Below, piece after piece: positions 31,017 through 40,474 of a stretch of DNA of 43,454 nt (its first letter is position 1; each line of letters opens with the position of its first letter). The stretch is taken from contig JAYVMU010000023.1 in the NCBI GenBank assembly GCA_043758775.1, positions 1 to 43,454 on the forward strand. Direction: 5' to 3'. The notes under the pieces are model-generated. The model made no database searches, was not told the DNA's origin, and worked only from the letters and a program-made list of their open reading frames with translations. The position numbers and the translations under genes were made by a program. Origin of the DNA: JACMMS01 sp043758775. Lineage in GTDB: Bacteria > Pseudomonadota > Gammaproteobacteria > Burkholderiales > Methylophilaceae.

Positions 31017-33806
31017 TTATTGCCAGCCAAAGCGGCGAATATAAATGCCCTTCATGGCTTGCGTTAGCACTACATAACCAAACAGTATGATAGGCAGGAA
31101 CATGAAGTATAGTGGTGGCAAGGCCTGCAGTTTAAAGTGATGTGCAAGTGGCCCCATCGGGATAGAAATGCCTATTGCCATCACCAGACCAGTCATCAGT
31201 AGCAACGACATAGCTGGACGGCTCTGGATGAATGGCGTCTTCGGTGTGCGAATCATGTGTACAATCAGCGTTTGTGTCAGCAGGCCGACGATAAACCAGC
31301 CAGATTGAAACAGCGTTTGCTTTTCTGGCGTATTGGCGCCAAAAATAAACCACATCATGGCAAATGTGATAATGTCGAACACTGAGCTAAGCGGCCCGAA
31401 GAACAGCATAAAGCGGCCAATATTCTCAGGCTGCCAGCGCTGTGGCTGTTTGAGCAGGTCTTCATCTACATGATCAAACGGAATAACAATCTGTGAGATG
31501 TCATACAGCAGGTTCTGCACCAGTAAATGCATAGGCAGCATAGGCAAAAATGGAATAAAGGCGCTGGCCACCAATACCGAGAACACATTGCCGAAATTGG
31601 AGCTGGCGGTCATTTTGATGTATTTGAGCATATTGGCAAAGGTACGGCGTCCTTCCAGCAAGCCTTCTTCCAAGACCATCAGGCTTTTTTCCAGCAGAAT
31701 AATATCCGCAGCTTCCTTGGCGATATCGACTGCGGTATCCACGGAAATGCCAATATCTGCCGTACGTAGTGCGGGCGCGTCGTTGATGCCATCGCCTATA
31801 AAACCTACAACATGGCCATTGGCTTTAAGCGTGCGCACGATACGCTCTTTTTGCGCAGGCGAAAGTTTGGCAAAGACATTGACCTGTTCTACTACCAGCG
31901 CCAGTTCTGTATCAGCCATGTGTTCAATATCGGCACCAAGCATCAGGCCTTGTTGCGCCAGGCCGACCTCGCGGCAAACCTTGGCTGTCACCAGTTCGTT
32001 ATCTCCAGTCAATACCTTGACTGATACACCATGGCTCGCCAATGCCTTGAGCGCAGGAGCAGTGCTTTCTTTAGGCGGATCGAGAAAGGCCACGTAGCCA
32101 ATTAGTGTCAGCTCCTGCTCATCGGCCACACTGTAATTATCATGACCTAGCGGCAGTACTTTCGCAGCTACTGCCACTACGCGTAAACCTTCTTCATTGA
32201 GGTCGGCAGTAATCTGGCGAATACGAGCTAGCAACTCATCGTGAAGCGGTACAGCCTGGGGGAATGGACTTTCAGCCTGATCGCTTTCCTGATGCACGCG
32301 ATTGCAGACAGCAAGTACTTCTTCTACCGCGCCCTTGCAGATCAACAGGTGATGTGTCTCATGCTCGGCAACAATCACAGACATACGACGTCGATTAAAA
32401 TCAAACGGGATCTCGTCCACCTTACGATAAGCGGTCGCCACCTCAAGTTCACTATGCACTTCAACATGGGTGAGCACGGCCACATCCAGCAGGTTTTTAA
32501 GGCCAGTCTGGTAATAGCTGTTGAGATAGGCCATCTCCAGCACTTTGTCAGATTCTTTGCCCCATACATTCATATGGCGTGCCAAAAAAATCTTGTCTTG
32601 CGTCAATGTGTCAGTCTTGTCCGTGCATAACACATCCATCGCACCAAAGTTTTGAATGGCATCGAGCCGTTTGACGATGACTTTTTTACGTGACAGAGTG
32701 ACAGCGCCTTTGGCTAGTGTAGAGGTCACAATCATCGGTAACATTTCAGGTGTCAGACCAACTGCCACAGATAGGGCAAACAGCAAAGCTTCCATCCAGT
32801 CACCTTTGGTGAAGCCATTGATGAGTAGCACCAAAGGTGTCATCACTAACATAAAGCGAATGAGCAGCCAGCTGACTCTATTAATCCCAGCCTGGAATGA
32901 CGTTGGTGCACGATCGATAGCCGTTACACGTTGAGCCAGCGCACCAAAATAAGTCTGTTTACCAGTAGTGACGACAACAGCTGTGGCTGCGCCAGAGACC
33001 ACGTTAGTACCCATGAATAGGATATTTTCCAGCTCTAGTGGATTGTTTATGGTCGTATCATGCAGAGTAGGGAATTTTTCTACCGGGATGGATTCACCAG
33101 TCATGGCGGCCTGCGATACAAACAAATCTTTGGCCGTCAGTAGCCGACAATCCGCAGGAATCATATCACCTGCAGATAGCACAATAACATCGCCAGGCGC
33201 CAATTGTTTGATAGGTAGCTCGATACGTTTGGCAGGTTTGATATGCACATGCGCATTAAAGAATTTTTTAAAGATAGGTGCTGCATCGTTAGTTATATCG
33301 CGTCGAATAACCGTCGCCGTATTGCTGACCATAGCCTTGAGTGCATCGGCAGCTCGATTGGATTTACCTTCTTGCCAGAACCGCAACAGTGTAGATAGAG
33401 CCACCATGGATGAAATCACGGCGGTCGCTTTCACGTCACTAGTTAAATAGGAGATGCTTGCAAGCAATGTTAGCAACAGATTGAATGGGTTTTTATAGCA
33501 GTACCACAGATGCCGCCACCAAGGCAGCGGTTTTTCGCTATCGATTTCATTCAAACCTATGCGCTCACGTAAATCTTCAGCCTGGCTTTCAGTCAGGCCA
33601 TCGGCATGAGTTTTAAGTGAGTTGAGCAGGGCATCTGCATCGCTGTAAGCAGCGCTCATTAAGCTTTGTGCCAAGGTGGCAGGGGCTTCTCGGCTGACAC
33701 TGGTATGAGCTAACGTTTCCAGCATAGCCAGGCGACGAAAGTGGCGTGCGATATGACGGGTGCGCAGAAAACCTGCGAAAAATTCTTTTAATAAGGTGAA
33801 GCTCAT
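31017..33806 (-). CDS. mgtA: MgtA-type Mg2+ P-type ATPase with DKTD motif
   Basis: 929 residues, the full length of the type IIIB magnesium transporters: TGES at 236-239, the membrane PEMLP region at 353-357, the phosphorylation aspartate D396, GDGINDAP downstream and the C-terminal helices. The phosphorylation motif, DKTGT in P-type ATPases, reads DKTDT here: residue 399 is Asp (codon GAC at 32612-32610). One base change from GGC would explain it. The motif glycine is close to invariant, so the pump may be impaired or the base may be an error. All other regions are intact. It is in the middle of an operon: outer-membrane protein, mgtA, mgtC. Confidence 0.95.
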   Translation of the reverse strand: MSFTLLKEFFAGFLRTRHIARHFRRLAMLETLAHTSVSREAPATLAQSLMSAAYSDADALLNSLKTHADGLTESQAEDLRERIGLNEIDSEKPLPWWRHLWYCYKNPFNLLLTLLASISYLTSDVKATAVISSMVALSTLLRFWQEGKSNRAADALKAMVSNTATVIRRDITNDAAPIFKKFFNAHVHIKPAKRIELPIKQLAPGDVIVLSAGDMIPADCRLLTAKDLFVSQAAMTGESIPVEKFPTLHDTTINNPLELENILFMGTNVVSGAATAVVVTTGKQTYFGALAQRVTAIDRAPTSFQAGINRVSWLLIRFMLVMTPLVLLINGFTKGDWMEALLFALSVAVGLTPEMLPMIVTSTLAKGAVTLSRKKVIVKRLDAIQNFGAMDVLCTDKTDTLTQDKIFLARHMNVWGKESDKVLEMAYLNSYYQTGLKNLLDVAVLTHVEVHSELEVATAYRKVDEIPFDFNRRRMSVIVAEHETHHLLICKGAVEEVLAVCNRVHQESDQAESPFPQAVPLHDELLARIRQITADLNEEGLRVVAVAAKVLPLGHDNYSVADEQELTLIGYVAFLDPPKESTAPALKALASHGVSVKVLTGDNELVTAKVCREVGLAQQGLMLGADIEHMADTELALVVEQVNVFAKLSPAQKERIVRTLKANGHVVGFIGDGINDAPALRTADIGISVDTAVDIAKEAADIILLEKSLMVLEEGLLEGRRTFANMLKYIKMTASSNFGNVFSVLVASAFIPFLPMLPMHLLVQNLLYDISQIVIPFDHVDEDLLKQPQRWQPENIGRFMLFFGPLSSVFDIITFAMMWFIFGANTPEKQTLFQSGWFIVGLLTQTLIVHMIRTPKTPFIQSRPAMSLLLMTGLVMAIGISIPMGPLAHHFKLQALPPLYFMFLPIILFGYVVLTQAMKGIYIRRFGWQ

Positions 33807-33919
33807 TTTGTTTCTCCAGGGCCGCCATCGTGATGACCTTTTAGCCAGGTTATCTCGGTGGCGATCGTAATCTAGGGTTATCAGTCATGTTTTGTATATA
33901 AACTCATTAAGATTAACCT

Positions 33920-34681
33920 TCACGGCAGAAACGGCACTGATAACAAGCGCAATCCAATGGAAAACCAGCGCTCTTCTAAACTGCTATCAAAACGGCTGCC
34001 ATAAGTGGTATCAATTTGTACACGGTTAGGCACGAGCCAATGCCGTACGCCAAGTTGATAAAACGGATTGCCCTGATTTTGACCATAAGCCTCGGCAATC
34101 AGCCAGTTGTTTTGCGTCATTTGGGTTTCTGTGCCAACGCCCCATGTAGCCCGGTTTTCTTTAGCAGTCTTATCATGCAACCAGCCAATATTGGTGTGTA
34201 ATACGAATCTGTCATCCCGAAACGAGAAACTGGCAGGTAGGTAGGCGTAAACATCACCCACCAGATTTCGGTCGGTTTGAATAGCAGGATGTCTGACATT
34301 GCCCATTACTAGCCCCCACGCCCAGCCGTTTGGCTCCAGCGTCTTGAACAGGGTTTTCCCCTGAAACACTATATCGGTGGTCTTGGTGCCTGCATCATCG
34401 TTACCACTAGCACCGCCTAAGGTAAGTTCAAGGTTTCCTGTAAAATTACAGGCAGGTAGTGCCCAATATTCGGTACTGTTTTGATTCTTTTTTAGCCAAC
34501 TTTCTAATTGGCAGGATTTGGCATCAACAATACGCGCATCATCTGTAATCATCGGGCGAGCGGCATGCGCCATTGATACTGAAAATCCTGATGTAAGTAG
34601 GGCTCCATAAGCTAAATAAGCAGCACGTGGAAAAAATATCTGCCAACTACGGCCTAGAGGTTTGAAGCTAATAAAATGCAT
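33920..34681 (-). CDS. outer-membrane porin-like protein
   Basis: 253 residues from ATG 34681 (GGAGAG ahead). A signal peptide (LAYGALLTSGFSVSMAHA) is followed by MITDDARIVD and alternating beta strands. The last strands end with WFSIGLRLLSVPFLP, an aromatic finish like outer-membrane barrels. It resembles the transporter/MetA-pathway group of outer-membrane proteins but no closer assignment is possible. It stands 113 bases before mgtA on the same strand, so it may let Mg2+ or another solute in. If co-transcribed, it is the first gene of the operon. Confidence 0.75.
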   Translation of the reverse strand: MHFISFKPLGRSWQIFFPRAAYLAYGALLTSGFSVSMAHAARPMITDDARIVDAKSCQLESWLKKNQNSTEYWALPACNFTGNLELTLGGASGNDDAGTKTTDIVFQGKTLFKTLEPNGWAWGLVMGNVRHPAIQTDRNLVGDVYAYLPASFSFRDDRFVLHTNIGWLHDKTAKENRATWGVGTETQMTQNNWLIAEAYGQNQGNPFYQLGVRHWLVPNRVQIDTTYGSRFDSSLEERWFSIGLRLLSVPFLP

Positions 34682-35221
34682 GGCGCTCTCCTTCATGGTG
34701 AAATGAGGCAAAGGCTTCTGGCAGGCTCAGGTTGACTTGCAGACGCTGATTACTCAGTGCGTAGCAAAGTCAAAAACTTGACGTTGTAGTCAAATTTATT
34801 CGTAGATATCTTTCTGTAAATCAGACTGAGCTGAACAGATACATATCCTCAAGTATTTTTTAGAAGCTTTAGAGAACCAGTGTTATCTGGAACATTGATA
34901 CAGCTTCCCGCTCTTGGCGAGAAGCTGCAAGGAATTTTGCGCGCTATTTCACCAATAAGCCGCCAGTTACTAGAACCGGTCTACTACTATCACTCGAACA
35001 AGTGCCCACAGAGGGTCTCCGCTATTATAAAAACGGGGCGGATTATAGCCCTGAATGTCGTGTCAGACAAGTGAATTTTTTGTACCCATAAACAGCTTTA
35101 GAGGCATGGATTCGCTCATCTGTGGACTTGAAAATAGTTTGAGACTCTCAAGCTTTATCAGCTGGTAACGGCTCATTATGTTAGATATATAGCCTGTCGA
35201 AACAGGAACGGAGAGATAGTA
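34682..35221. other. 540-bp gene-free stretch
   Basis: It holds the presumed promoter of the porin-mgtA-mgtC operon and one hairpin (CAGCTTC...GAAGCTG, about 34899-34925). I found no coherent reading frame. It marks the left edge of the decayed region. Confidence 0.5.
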
Positions 35222-35403
35222 ATGAAGGGGGTTATCAGCAATACAGATGAATTTAAGGTTGAGGCACTTAAAATGAGCTAGACCTAGGCGTTAAATCTAA
35301 CCGATATTGAGGTTGTTCGGTAGTGCCGGTGCACGCGATTTAGGTGTCTCTACACTAGTAGCAGGTAACGGACCATGCAGAGCAGCAGATAAATACGGTG
35401 CGT
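35222..35403 (+). pseudogene. remnant of an IS3-type transposase orfA
   Basis: ATG 35222 starts MKGVISNTDEFKVEALKMS, then a stop. After a frame change, ARDLGVST follows near 35331-35354. The order of a DEFK(V/R)EAL stretch before an ARxLGVS helix-turn-helix is the N-terminal pattern of IS3-type OrfA. Several stops interrupt it; no orfB is seen. Confidence 0.6.
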
Positions 35404-35558
35404 GAGTTTTATGTAAAAAGACCATGCATTAGCTTGTACTAGCTAGTCAATTAATGACTCAAAGCTAAGATAATGTAAATTCAAAGTTACAGCCTTTCAG
35501 ATTTGCCCAAAGTTTTAAAAACTTTAGTGTATTTGATTGATTTCTGTCAGTGAGATAA
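35404..35558. other. short gene-free stretch
   Basis: Nothing recognisable between the transposase remnant and the CHAD pseudogene. Confidence 0.5.
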
Positions 35559-36329
35559 TCAAAGATTATTGGGCCATTTGATAAAATCGTTGGGTGTTTT
35601 TTTAATCATTGTATTGATGAGCTTCATTGCCACGGTAGCGTCATTAATTAAACCAAGTAACTGCTGCACAGCGCAAAGATTTTTGATGTATTGTTTAAGT
35701 TCTTTAGTGGGGTAAATTTCATACAAAAATGAAGAAATGTAACGAATTCTTTTGGCTGAAATTCGAATCTGGTGCCATTCCTTAAGATCATTTTGAGAAA
35801 TAAGTAAGTCATTTTTCATTAACTTATTGTGATAAGCCCCCATTCTCTTTTTAGCAAGCCGAGAAAATTTATTTTGCTGATGTTTGCCATCATCGACCGA
35901 ACTGACCCATTGATTAAGATTTAACATCAACTGAGAATATTGCCTGGATTGAATTGCCTTACTGGTTTTCAATTTCAACTCTAAAGATAGCGATACAAAT
36001 AACTTTTTGAAATGTATTAACTCATGCTCATTGGGGTGTTTTTTTAATCAATCTATTGAGCGTATTGTTAATGAATACATCACAATCACGAGAACGTCCT
36101 AAGGGAAGTAAGATCCGATTAATCTTAGCAATTAGATTAACTGGACAAGGGTAGATCTGATGGAAAAAATGAATGAAAGATTTAAGTCGGCGAAATCCAA
36201 TACGCATTTCGTGCAGGCTTGTTGAGGATCCTTTGAGACACCATCTTCACAAGCTTTGATTTGTTTCAAACAATCATCAATCATCCATTCAAACACTTGA
36301 GGAATCTTACTAGACTTTGATAACATCAA
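35559..36329 (-). pseudogene. CHAD-domain gene broken by two frameshifts
   Basis: Three reading frames in order make one CHAD protein. Frame one (36329 to about 36190) gives SKSSKIPQVFEWMIDDCLKQI. Frame two (about 36210 to 36060) gives SLHEMRIGFRRLKSFIHFF and LLPLGRSRDCDVFINN. Frame three (about 36040 to 35559) gives EWHQIRISAKRIRYISSFLYE and LLGLINDATVAMKL. CHAD domains are all-helical proteins with repeated H..R motifs that bind polyphosphate. The second shift falls in a run of seven A (near 36047), the first near 36210. The N-terminal CYTH partner domain common to such proteins is missing. No intact product can be made without frameshifting. Confidence 0.82.
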
Positions 36330-36684
36330 ACCCCCTGCTTTATTCTTAAGAGCTACTCTTTCGCATTCAACTAGTGCGCAAACTAGCCATTTTCTAGATA
36401 CGAGGCGTCATATGTCAAAATAATGTCCGGGTCCGCAGGACAATTCGTTCATCCTTATCGGAGTAGTCCATTAGCATATTATAATGGTCTAGTGGAGCAG
36501 GGCACCAGTTAAGGACTGTTATTAACTAGCTAATGAGGTGTCAATGGGTAGACCTGCAAGTTAGCCTCCATGACTGACCGTAATAGGCGGTGAGTTCAAC
36601 TGATCGATGCAACACAAGCCTTAAATCTCTCTGCCGGGGTTTCGTAACATAATAATCAGTTTAAGAATAAAGGTTCATGATGCT
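36330..36684. other. 355-bp decayed stretch
   Basis: No intact gene. Short readable pieces exist in several frames, perhaps the more degenerate 5' part of the integrase pseudogene that follows. I could not assign them. Confidence 0.4.
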
Positions 36685-36990
36685 ATGATGGTTTTAGAAG
36701 AACAGCGTGGAAAGCATCCCAAAGCTTGCTTTACTTATTTAGGCTAACCCGTACGCCGAAGTCATTGCAGGCATGGTATAGAGCTTTAGCGATAGCAGGA
36801 TTTTCGTTTCCATGACTTGAGGCACACTTGGGCTTCTTGGCATCGCCAGCCCGGTACCAGTTGTGATGAACTTAAAGTCTTGTGAGGCTGGGAAACTAGA
36901 TCGATGGTAGATCGTTATGCAAAATTTGCAACTGAGAATCTGGCATGTGCTGCCTCAAAAATTGAACTCAGTCGAGAGGGAAGAATATGA
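36685..36990 (+). pseudogene. decayed phage-type tyrosine integrase, catalytic domain
   Basis: The frame from 36685 reads VLEEQRGKHPKACFTYLG, then stops. AWYRALAIAG appears in a second frame near 36773-36802. Back in the first frame come DFRFHDLRHTWASWHRQ (HxxR box), VL-stop-GWETRSMVDRYAKFA (with the tyrosine nucleophile) and a final stop at 36988. At least four stops and two frame changes are present; one TGA needs only one base change from GGA. This is the C-terminal half of an integrase of the kind that inserts islands at tRNA genes. Confidence 0.85.
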
Positions 36991-37016
36991 TTAGTCTGTC
37001 ACGTTCCGAAAATGAA

Positions 37017-37044
37017 AAAGGCCAGCGCCTAAACGCTAGCCTTT
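37017..37044 (+). terminator. hairpin after the integrase remnant
   Basis: AAAGGCCAGCG (37017-37027) pairs with CGCTAGCCTTT (37034-37044) with one mismatch and a six-base loop. It is probably the native terminator of the integrase gene and is better preserved than the gene. Confidence 0.65.
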
Positions 37045-37842
37045 AGATACTGGCTCACCAATTCAGACAAGTATGGTAACTGGAAAATATTAGTTCTGAT
37101 TGCATAATGGGGTGCCCAAGATGGTGAAGCTGGACACTGGATATTGGAAATAGTACTGCTGTGATTGGCCCGCTAATTCTGAGAAATTAAACTAATTTTT
37201 CCGAGTTACATGCTTAGTGCATCTAATTCAACCTCTTCTTGGGTTATTTCTAATGGCATTTCGGATGCCCGATCAAAATCAAACCTCCAATTTAAGCGAG
37301 TTGAAAATAACTTGTTTACATTACAAAAGTTGTCAATTCGATTTACTATGCTTTTCTTATCATCGTTTAGTTCTCATATTGGGCCTGATACTCGGCTTTA
37401 ATCTCAGGTACCAGCTCGCAAGGGCTTATCTTAGAAATAGCTATGATGCGGTTCATACGTTTAATACTTTTACCAAGTATGAGGTTAAAGACATTTATTA
37501 CTATAGGTAATAAAAACTGGTTAAGCAATTAAAGCTTAACCCTTTGATTATTAATTAAGTATGTGCGTCCATAATGATAAACTGAGCCCTGGGGGCGGAG
37601 TTAATGCTCTGAAGACAAGTGCTATTGAAATAATCCTGTTTACATCGCTATGTTAGAGTGTAACTTAAACAATTAATTGTATTTGATTTTCAAATATACT
37701 TTTAAATACTCTATTTGTTTTTTTAAGCCGCATAATTCTACTGGAAAATCAGTCTCTATTTAAATCTACTATTATCATGGGTTCTTGTAGCTCGCAGAGT
37801 GCGTATTACTGACTTGCCACTAATCCGCTCAGCTCATCCAGA
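37045..37842. other. 798-bp gene-free stretch
   Basis: No supported gene on either strand. A hairpin GGTTAAGC (37519-37526) with GCTTAACC (37534-37541) may terminate the cytochrome operon. A 97-codon frame at 37217 lacks a ribosome site and is not accepted. Confidence 0.5.
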
Positions 37843-38448
37843 TCACTGTGCATGCAGATACTCCGCAACACTCTCAATATCACTGTCTGATAATCCCTTG
37901 ACGATTTCATGCATTGCGGTGGCAGCAGGTCTTTCATCTCCATAAAACACCCGTAACTGCCTGACCAGATAAGCCCTGTTTTGACCACCCAATCTTGGTG
38001 TCAATTCTTTCCCCTCCCCTTTCTCGCCGTGACAAGCCATGCAAGGAGGAACGCTTTTATCAGAATTGCCATTTAAGAATATATTTCTACCAGTCTCGTA
38101 TTGTATCTTGTCTGATACCTTACCTTTATGCGCAGGGGCTGACGACTCATAAAAACTGGCAAGCTGAGCAATTTCCTCATCACTTAATCTGGACGAAATT
38201 CCCCACATAAAACGACGAGCATTCTCGTCTTTTCTTGTCTTGTCTCTAAACGCTTTCATTTGAGAAATCAGATATGGCGCAGGCTCGCCTGCCAGTTGGG
38301 GAAAGAGCTCTGAACTGGTAGTACCAGATGGTCCATGACAAACAGAGCAAAGTTGACGATCCATCTTTGCGCCTTCATCTGAAGCAAAAGCTGAGGTAAA
38401 CATCACAAGCCCGGCGGCCACAAAAGAATTCAACAGATAATGATTCAT
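37843..38448 (-). CDS. periplasmic dihaem cytochrome c (c4-like)
   Basis: 201 residues from ATG 38448 (GGAGAAA ahead). A signal peptide (about 1-22) is followed by two haem-binding motifs, CSVCHG (C34, C37, H38) and CMACHG (C136, C139, H140). The distal methionine candidates are in the PRLGGQ and KGLSDSDIESVAEYL regions typical of cytochrome c4. Such proteins carry electrons in the periplasm, often to a terminal oxidase. It follows the cytochrome-porin gene by 20 bases, so both form one operon, and an electron path from the outer membrane into the periplasm is likely. Confidence 0.92.
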   Translation of the reverse strand: MNHYLLNSFVAAGLVMFTSAFASDEGAKMDRQLCSVCHGPSGTTSSELFPQLAGEPAPYLISQMKAFRDKTRKDENARRFMWGISSRLSDEEIAQLASFYESSAPAHKGKVSDKIQYETGRNIFLNGNSDKSVPPCMACHGEKGEGKELTPRLGGQNRAYLVRQLRVFYGDERPAATAMHEIVKGLSDSDIESVAEYLHAQ

Positions 38449-38467
38449 GTGCGTTTCTCCGATTAAC

Positions 38468-39823
38468 CTAAAAAGCAAACCAAGTGCTAAGGAACAGGAT
38501 ATTTCTATCTTTAGGTTTCAAACCCAAATTATCCATCTGGCGCGACCCATCCCATTTTGTATAACCTGTGTACTGAAGTGATACACGCGCAAATGTCCAA
38601 GGGTTGTAATCCATTTGCACGATATAGCCCTGATTATCTGGTTTGGTGATCGAGTTGTTACCAGTCGAGAACGCGACACTATCATTGCTGCCCTGCGTAT
38701 TAAAATAGGCGAATGAGGTACCATATTTACGGTCGTACAAATAACTGACCTTTGCTTTGAAGGTGTTAAGTTGATCGTGAGCATTTAAACAAGCCCCAAC
38801 CGTAGGATCACAGGCAGGATCAAAACTCGCCTTATAATTTTGCTTTTCATGAATAAGCGTTGTTTGTACACTAACAATGTTGGGATCTGATAGATATTGA
38901 TATTGCGCATCAATTGCCGCGTCTGTGTATCGATTGGTTGGCCCCTGCGGATTAGCTGGGTCAGGAAAAATATCTACCTGCATCCCGTAAGTGCCCAGCA
39001 TTAGAGAATGGCTGCCCCAGTCCTGATTCCAGGCCAATCGCCAATAAGGATTGTTGCGCCCATTGATCCGGGTCACCCCATTCGAAGACCAGGGCTGCCC
39101 CTCGCTCAATATCCGAAAAAACTTATTCGCATTTCCGTAAAATGACAATTCACCATAAAAATGCCGGTCATACCAGAAATAAGCACCAAGACCAGCCACC
39201 TGTTGGCTTAATCCGCCATCAATCATCGTCGCAAATGCCGGGTTTGAATGAGGTAAATTAGGGCCATTAAATGGATATCCCCACGCTGGCGTTGTATTCC
39301 ATACATCTTGTACAGTGGGATTATTGTTCAAGTTGAACCCAAACACCAAACTCTTCCCCAAAAGATCATGATTGCCAACAACACGAAGATCAGTATTATC
39401 CAATTGACTATGGTGTCTGATAGAGCCATCAGCACTCTGTTCAGAATTGTTACTGTACGTCCACTGAACAAACATCCCGGCGTAATCCGTGAGTTTCCCG
39501 GCAGCAAAAATACTCAGCATGTCGAATTGCGGATCATTAGGGCGCATAGTAAGTTGCGCGCCAGTACTGTCATGATTCCTCGCAGGACTCGTCACTGAAA
39601 ACTGCATCATTGCCGCCAGTGGTGATAATTGACGCTCCCCCAATGTATATCCATTAAGTTTGAATTCACGTCCAAAAGGGGTCAACTCTGGAAAACTGGT
39701 ATGACAAGCTGCACAATCCATTCCTGTTTGTCTGGCAAACGATGGTACAGCAAGTACCGAGAACGGAACTAAACCCCAAAATAATGTGGAGCATAACAAT
39801 AATACTTTGATGTGTGGATGCAT
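38468..39823 (-). CDS. outer-membrane cytochrome-porin fusion (Cyc2-like architecture)
   Basis: 451 residues. A signal peptide (about 1-26) leads into one haem motif DCAACHTSFPEL (C37, C40, H41), followed by FGREFKLNGYTLG. The remaining about 390 residues show the alternating aromatic and polar pattern of outer-membrane beta strands, and the protein ends in Phe (STWFAF), as barrels do. A monohaem N-terminus fused to a porin is the plan of the iron-oxidase Cyc2. Homology to true Cyc2 must be tested, since other cytochrome-porin families share this plan. AGGTGG serves ATG 39823. A perfect FNR box lies 125-138 bases upstream. Confidence 0.85.
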   Translation of the reverse strand: MHPHIKVLLLCSTLFWGLVPFSVLAVPSFARQTGMDCAACHTSFPELTPFGREFKLNGYTLGERQLSPLAAMMQFSVTSPARNHDSTGAQLTMRPNDPQFDMLSIFAAGKLTDYAGMFVQWTYSNNSEQSADGSIRHHSQLDNTDLRVVGNHDLLGKSLVFGFNLNNNPTVQDVWNTTPAWGYPFNGPNLPHSNPAFATMIDGGLSQQVAGLGAYFWYDRHFYGELSFYGNANKFFRILSEGQPWSSNGVTRINGRNNPYWRLAWNQDWGSHSLMLGTYGMQVDIFPDPANPQGPTNRYTDAAIDAQYQYLSDPNIVSVQTTLIHEKQNYKASFDPACDPTVGACLNAHDQLNTFKAKVSYLYDRKYGTSFAYFNTQGSNDSVAFSTGNNSITKPDNQGYIVQMDYNPWTFARVSLQYTGYTKWDGSRQMDNLGLKPKDRNILFLSTWFAF

Positions 39824-40031
39824 GTGACCACCTAATTGAATCGTACTAAATAATTTTAAAAGTTATTAGTCTCTGTGCATTTGAAAATCTGCACCCCGAT
39901 CTTCCACTAGTTACAGATTCATCTTAATCTTTAAATTTTAGTTTAAGTTGATATATATCAATCGAATGATAAGTTACTTCTTCTAAATTCGTTTTAATTA
40001 GCTAATAAAAACTGATATTTATCTAAAATAG
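39824..40031. promoter_or_regulatory. promoter region of the cytochrome operon
   Basis: 208 bases between the cytochrome-porin start and the TPR pseudogene. The main feature is the FNR box at 39948-39961. No other gene is seen. Confidence 0.5.
39948..39961. promoter_or_regulatory. perfect FNR-type palindrome
   Basis: TTGATATATATCAA matches all ten conserved bases of TTGAT-N4-ATCAA. Its centre is about 131 bases before the ATG of the cytochrome-porin gene on the - strand, leaving room for a 5' leader. FNR, ANR or DNR would bind here; regulation by oxygen or NO is predicted. Confidence 0.75.
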
Positions 40032-40474
40032 CTAATGAATAGGTCTCCATTGAAGTGTTGCAGTTATTTTTTCAAGTGCTGCTTTTACTTCTTCGCGACG
40101 ACCTTGGTCGGCATCTTCTCTCCCTTGTCTTGCCGGAGTAAGTAGCGCTCTTTCAAGAAATGCTTTTGCTTTGCTATATTCGTTTTGCTCAGACAAAAAA
40201 TCTCCATAGAAAAATTCGAATCAATCCCTTCTGGGTTGATTTTGATAGCTTTGTCTAAATATTCGTGGGCTCTCTTTTTATCTCCGAATCCGATTGGTCA
40301 CCTAGCGATGTATTCACTTAAAAGCTTAGCGTTAACCTCAGCAATTTCGACTTTAAGTTTCATAGTTGAAGCGCACTCATAAGATTTATATTTGCTTGTA
40401 CCAAAAACAAAAATCATTAAAGCGATTAAAGCAAAACCCAACTACCAAGAAATTATCCCAAGCCATTTAATCAT
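40032..40474 (-). pseudogene. TPR-repeat protein gene with nonsense codons and a frameshift
   Basis: From ATG 40474 one reads a hydrophobic start (ALIALMIFVFGTSKYKS), then GFGDKKRAHEYLDKAIKINP, with in-frame TAG and TGA stops. After a one-base loss in a T run (near 40204) the frame continues FFYGDFLSEQNEYSKAKAFL and later RREEVKAALEKITATL to the stop at 40032. The repeat pattern and the GREDADQGRREEV stretch fit a small TPR protein. Adding one T and changing two stops would restore it. It appears dead. Confidence 0.82.

Noticed and set aside
33807..33919. MgtA-type magnesium-sensing leader
   Set aside because: Only 113 bases separate the porin-like gene from mgtA and no proline-rich leader peptide or paired stems were found.
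36330..36684. A restriction-modification or recombinase gene piece
   Set aside because: Short readable peptides in several frames but no motif of sufficient length.
37051..37075. Second tRNA-derived att site after the decayed integrase
   Set aside because: Only about six bases (TGGCTC) match the tRNA-Asn end at 42372; too short to count.
37217..37510. 97-codon + strand frame in the gene-poor stretch
   Set aside because: No ribosome site, and a second frame overlaps it with equal claim; residue use is random-looking.
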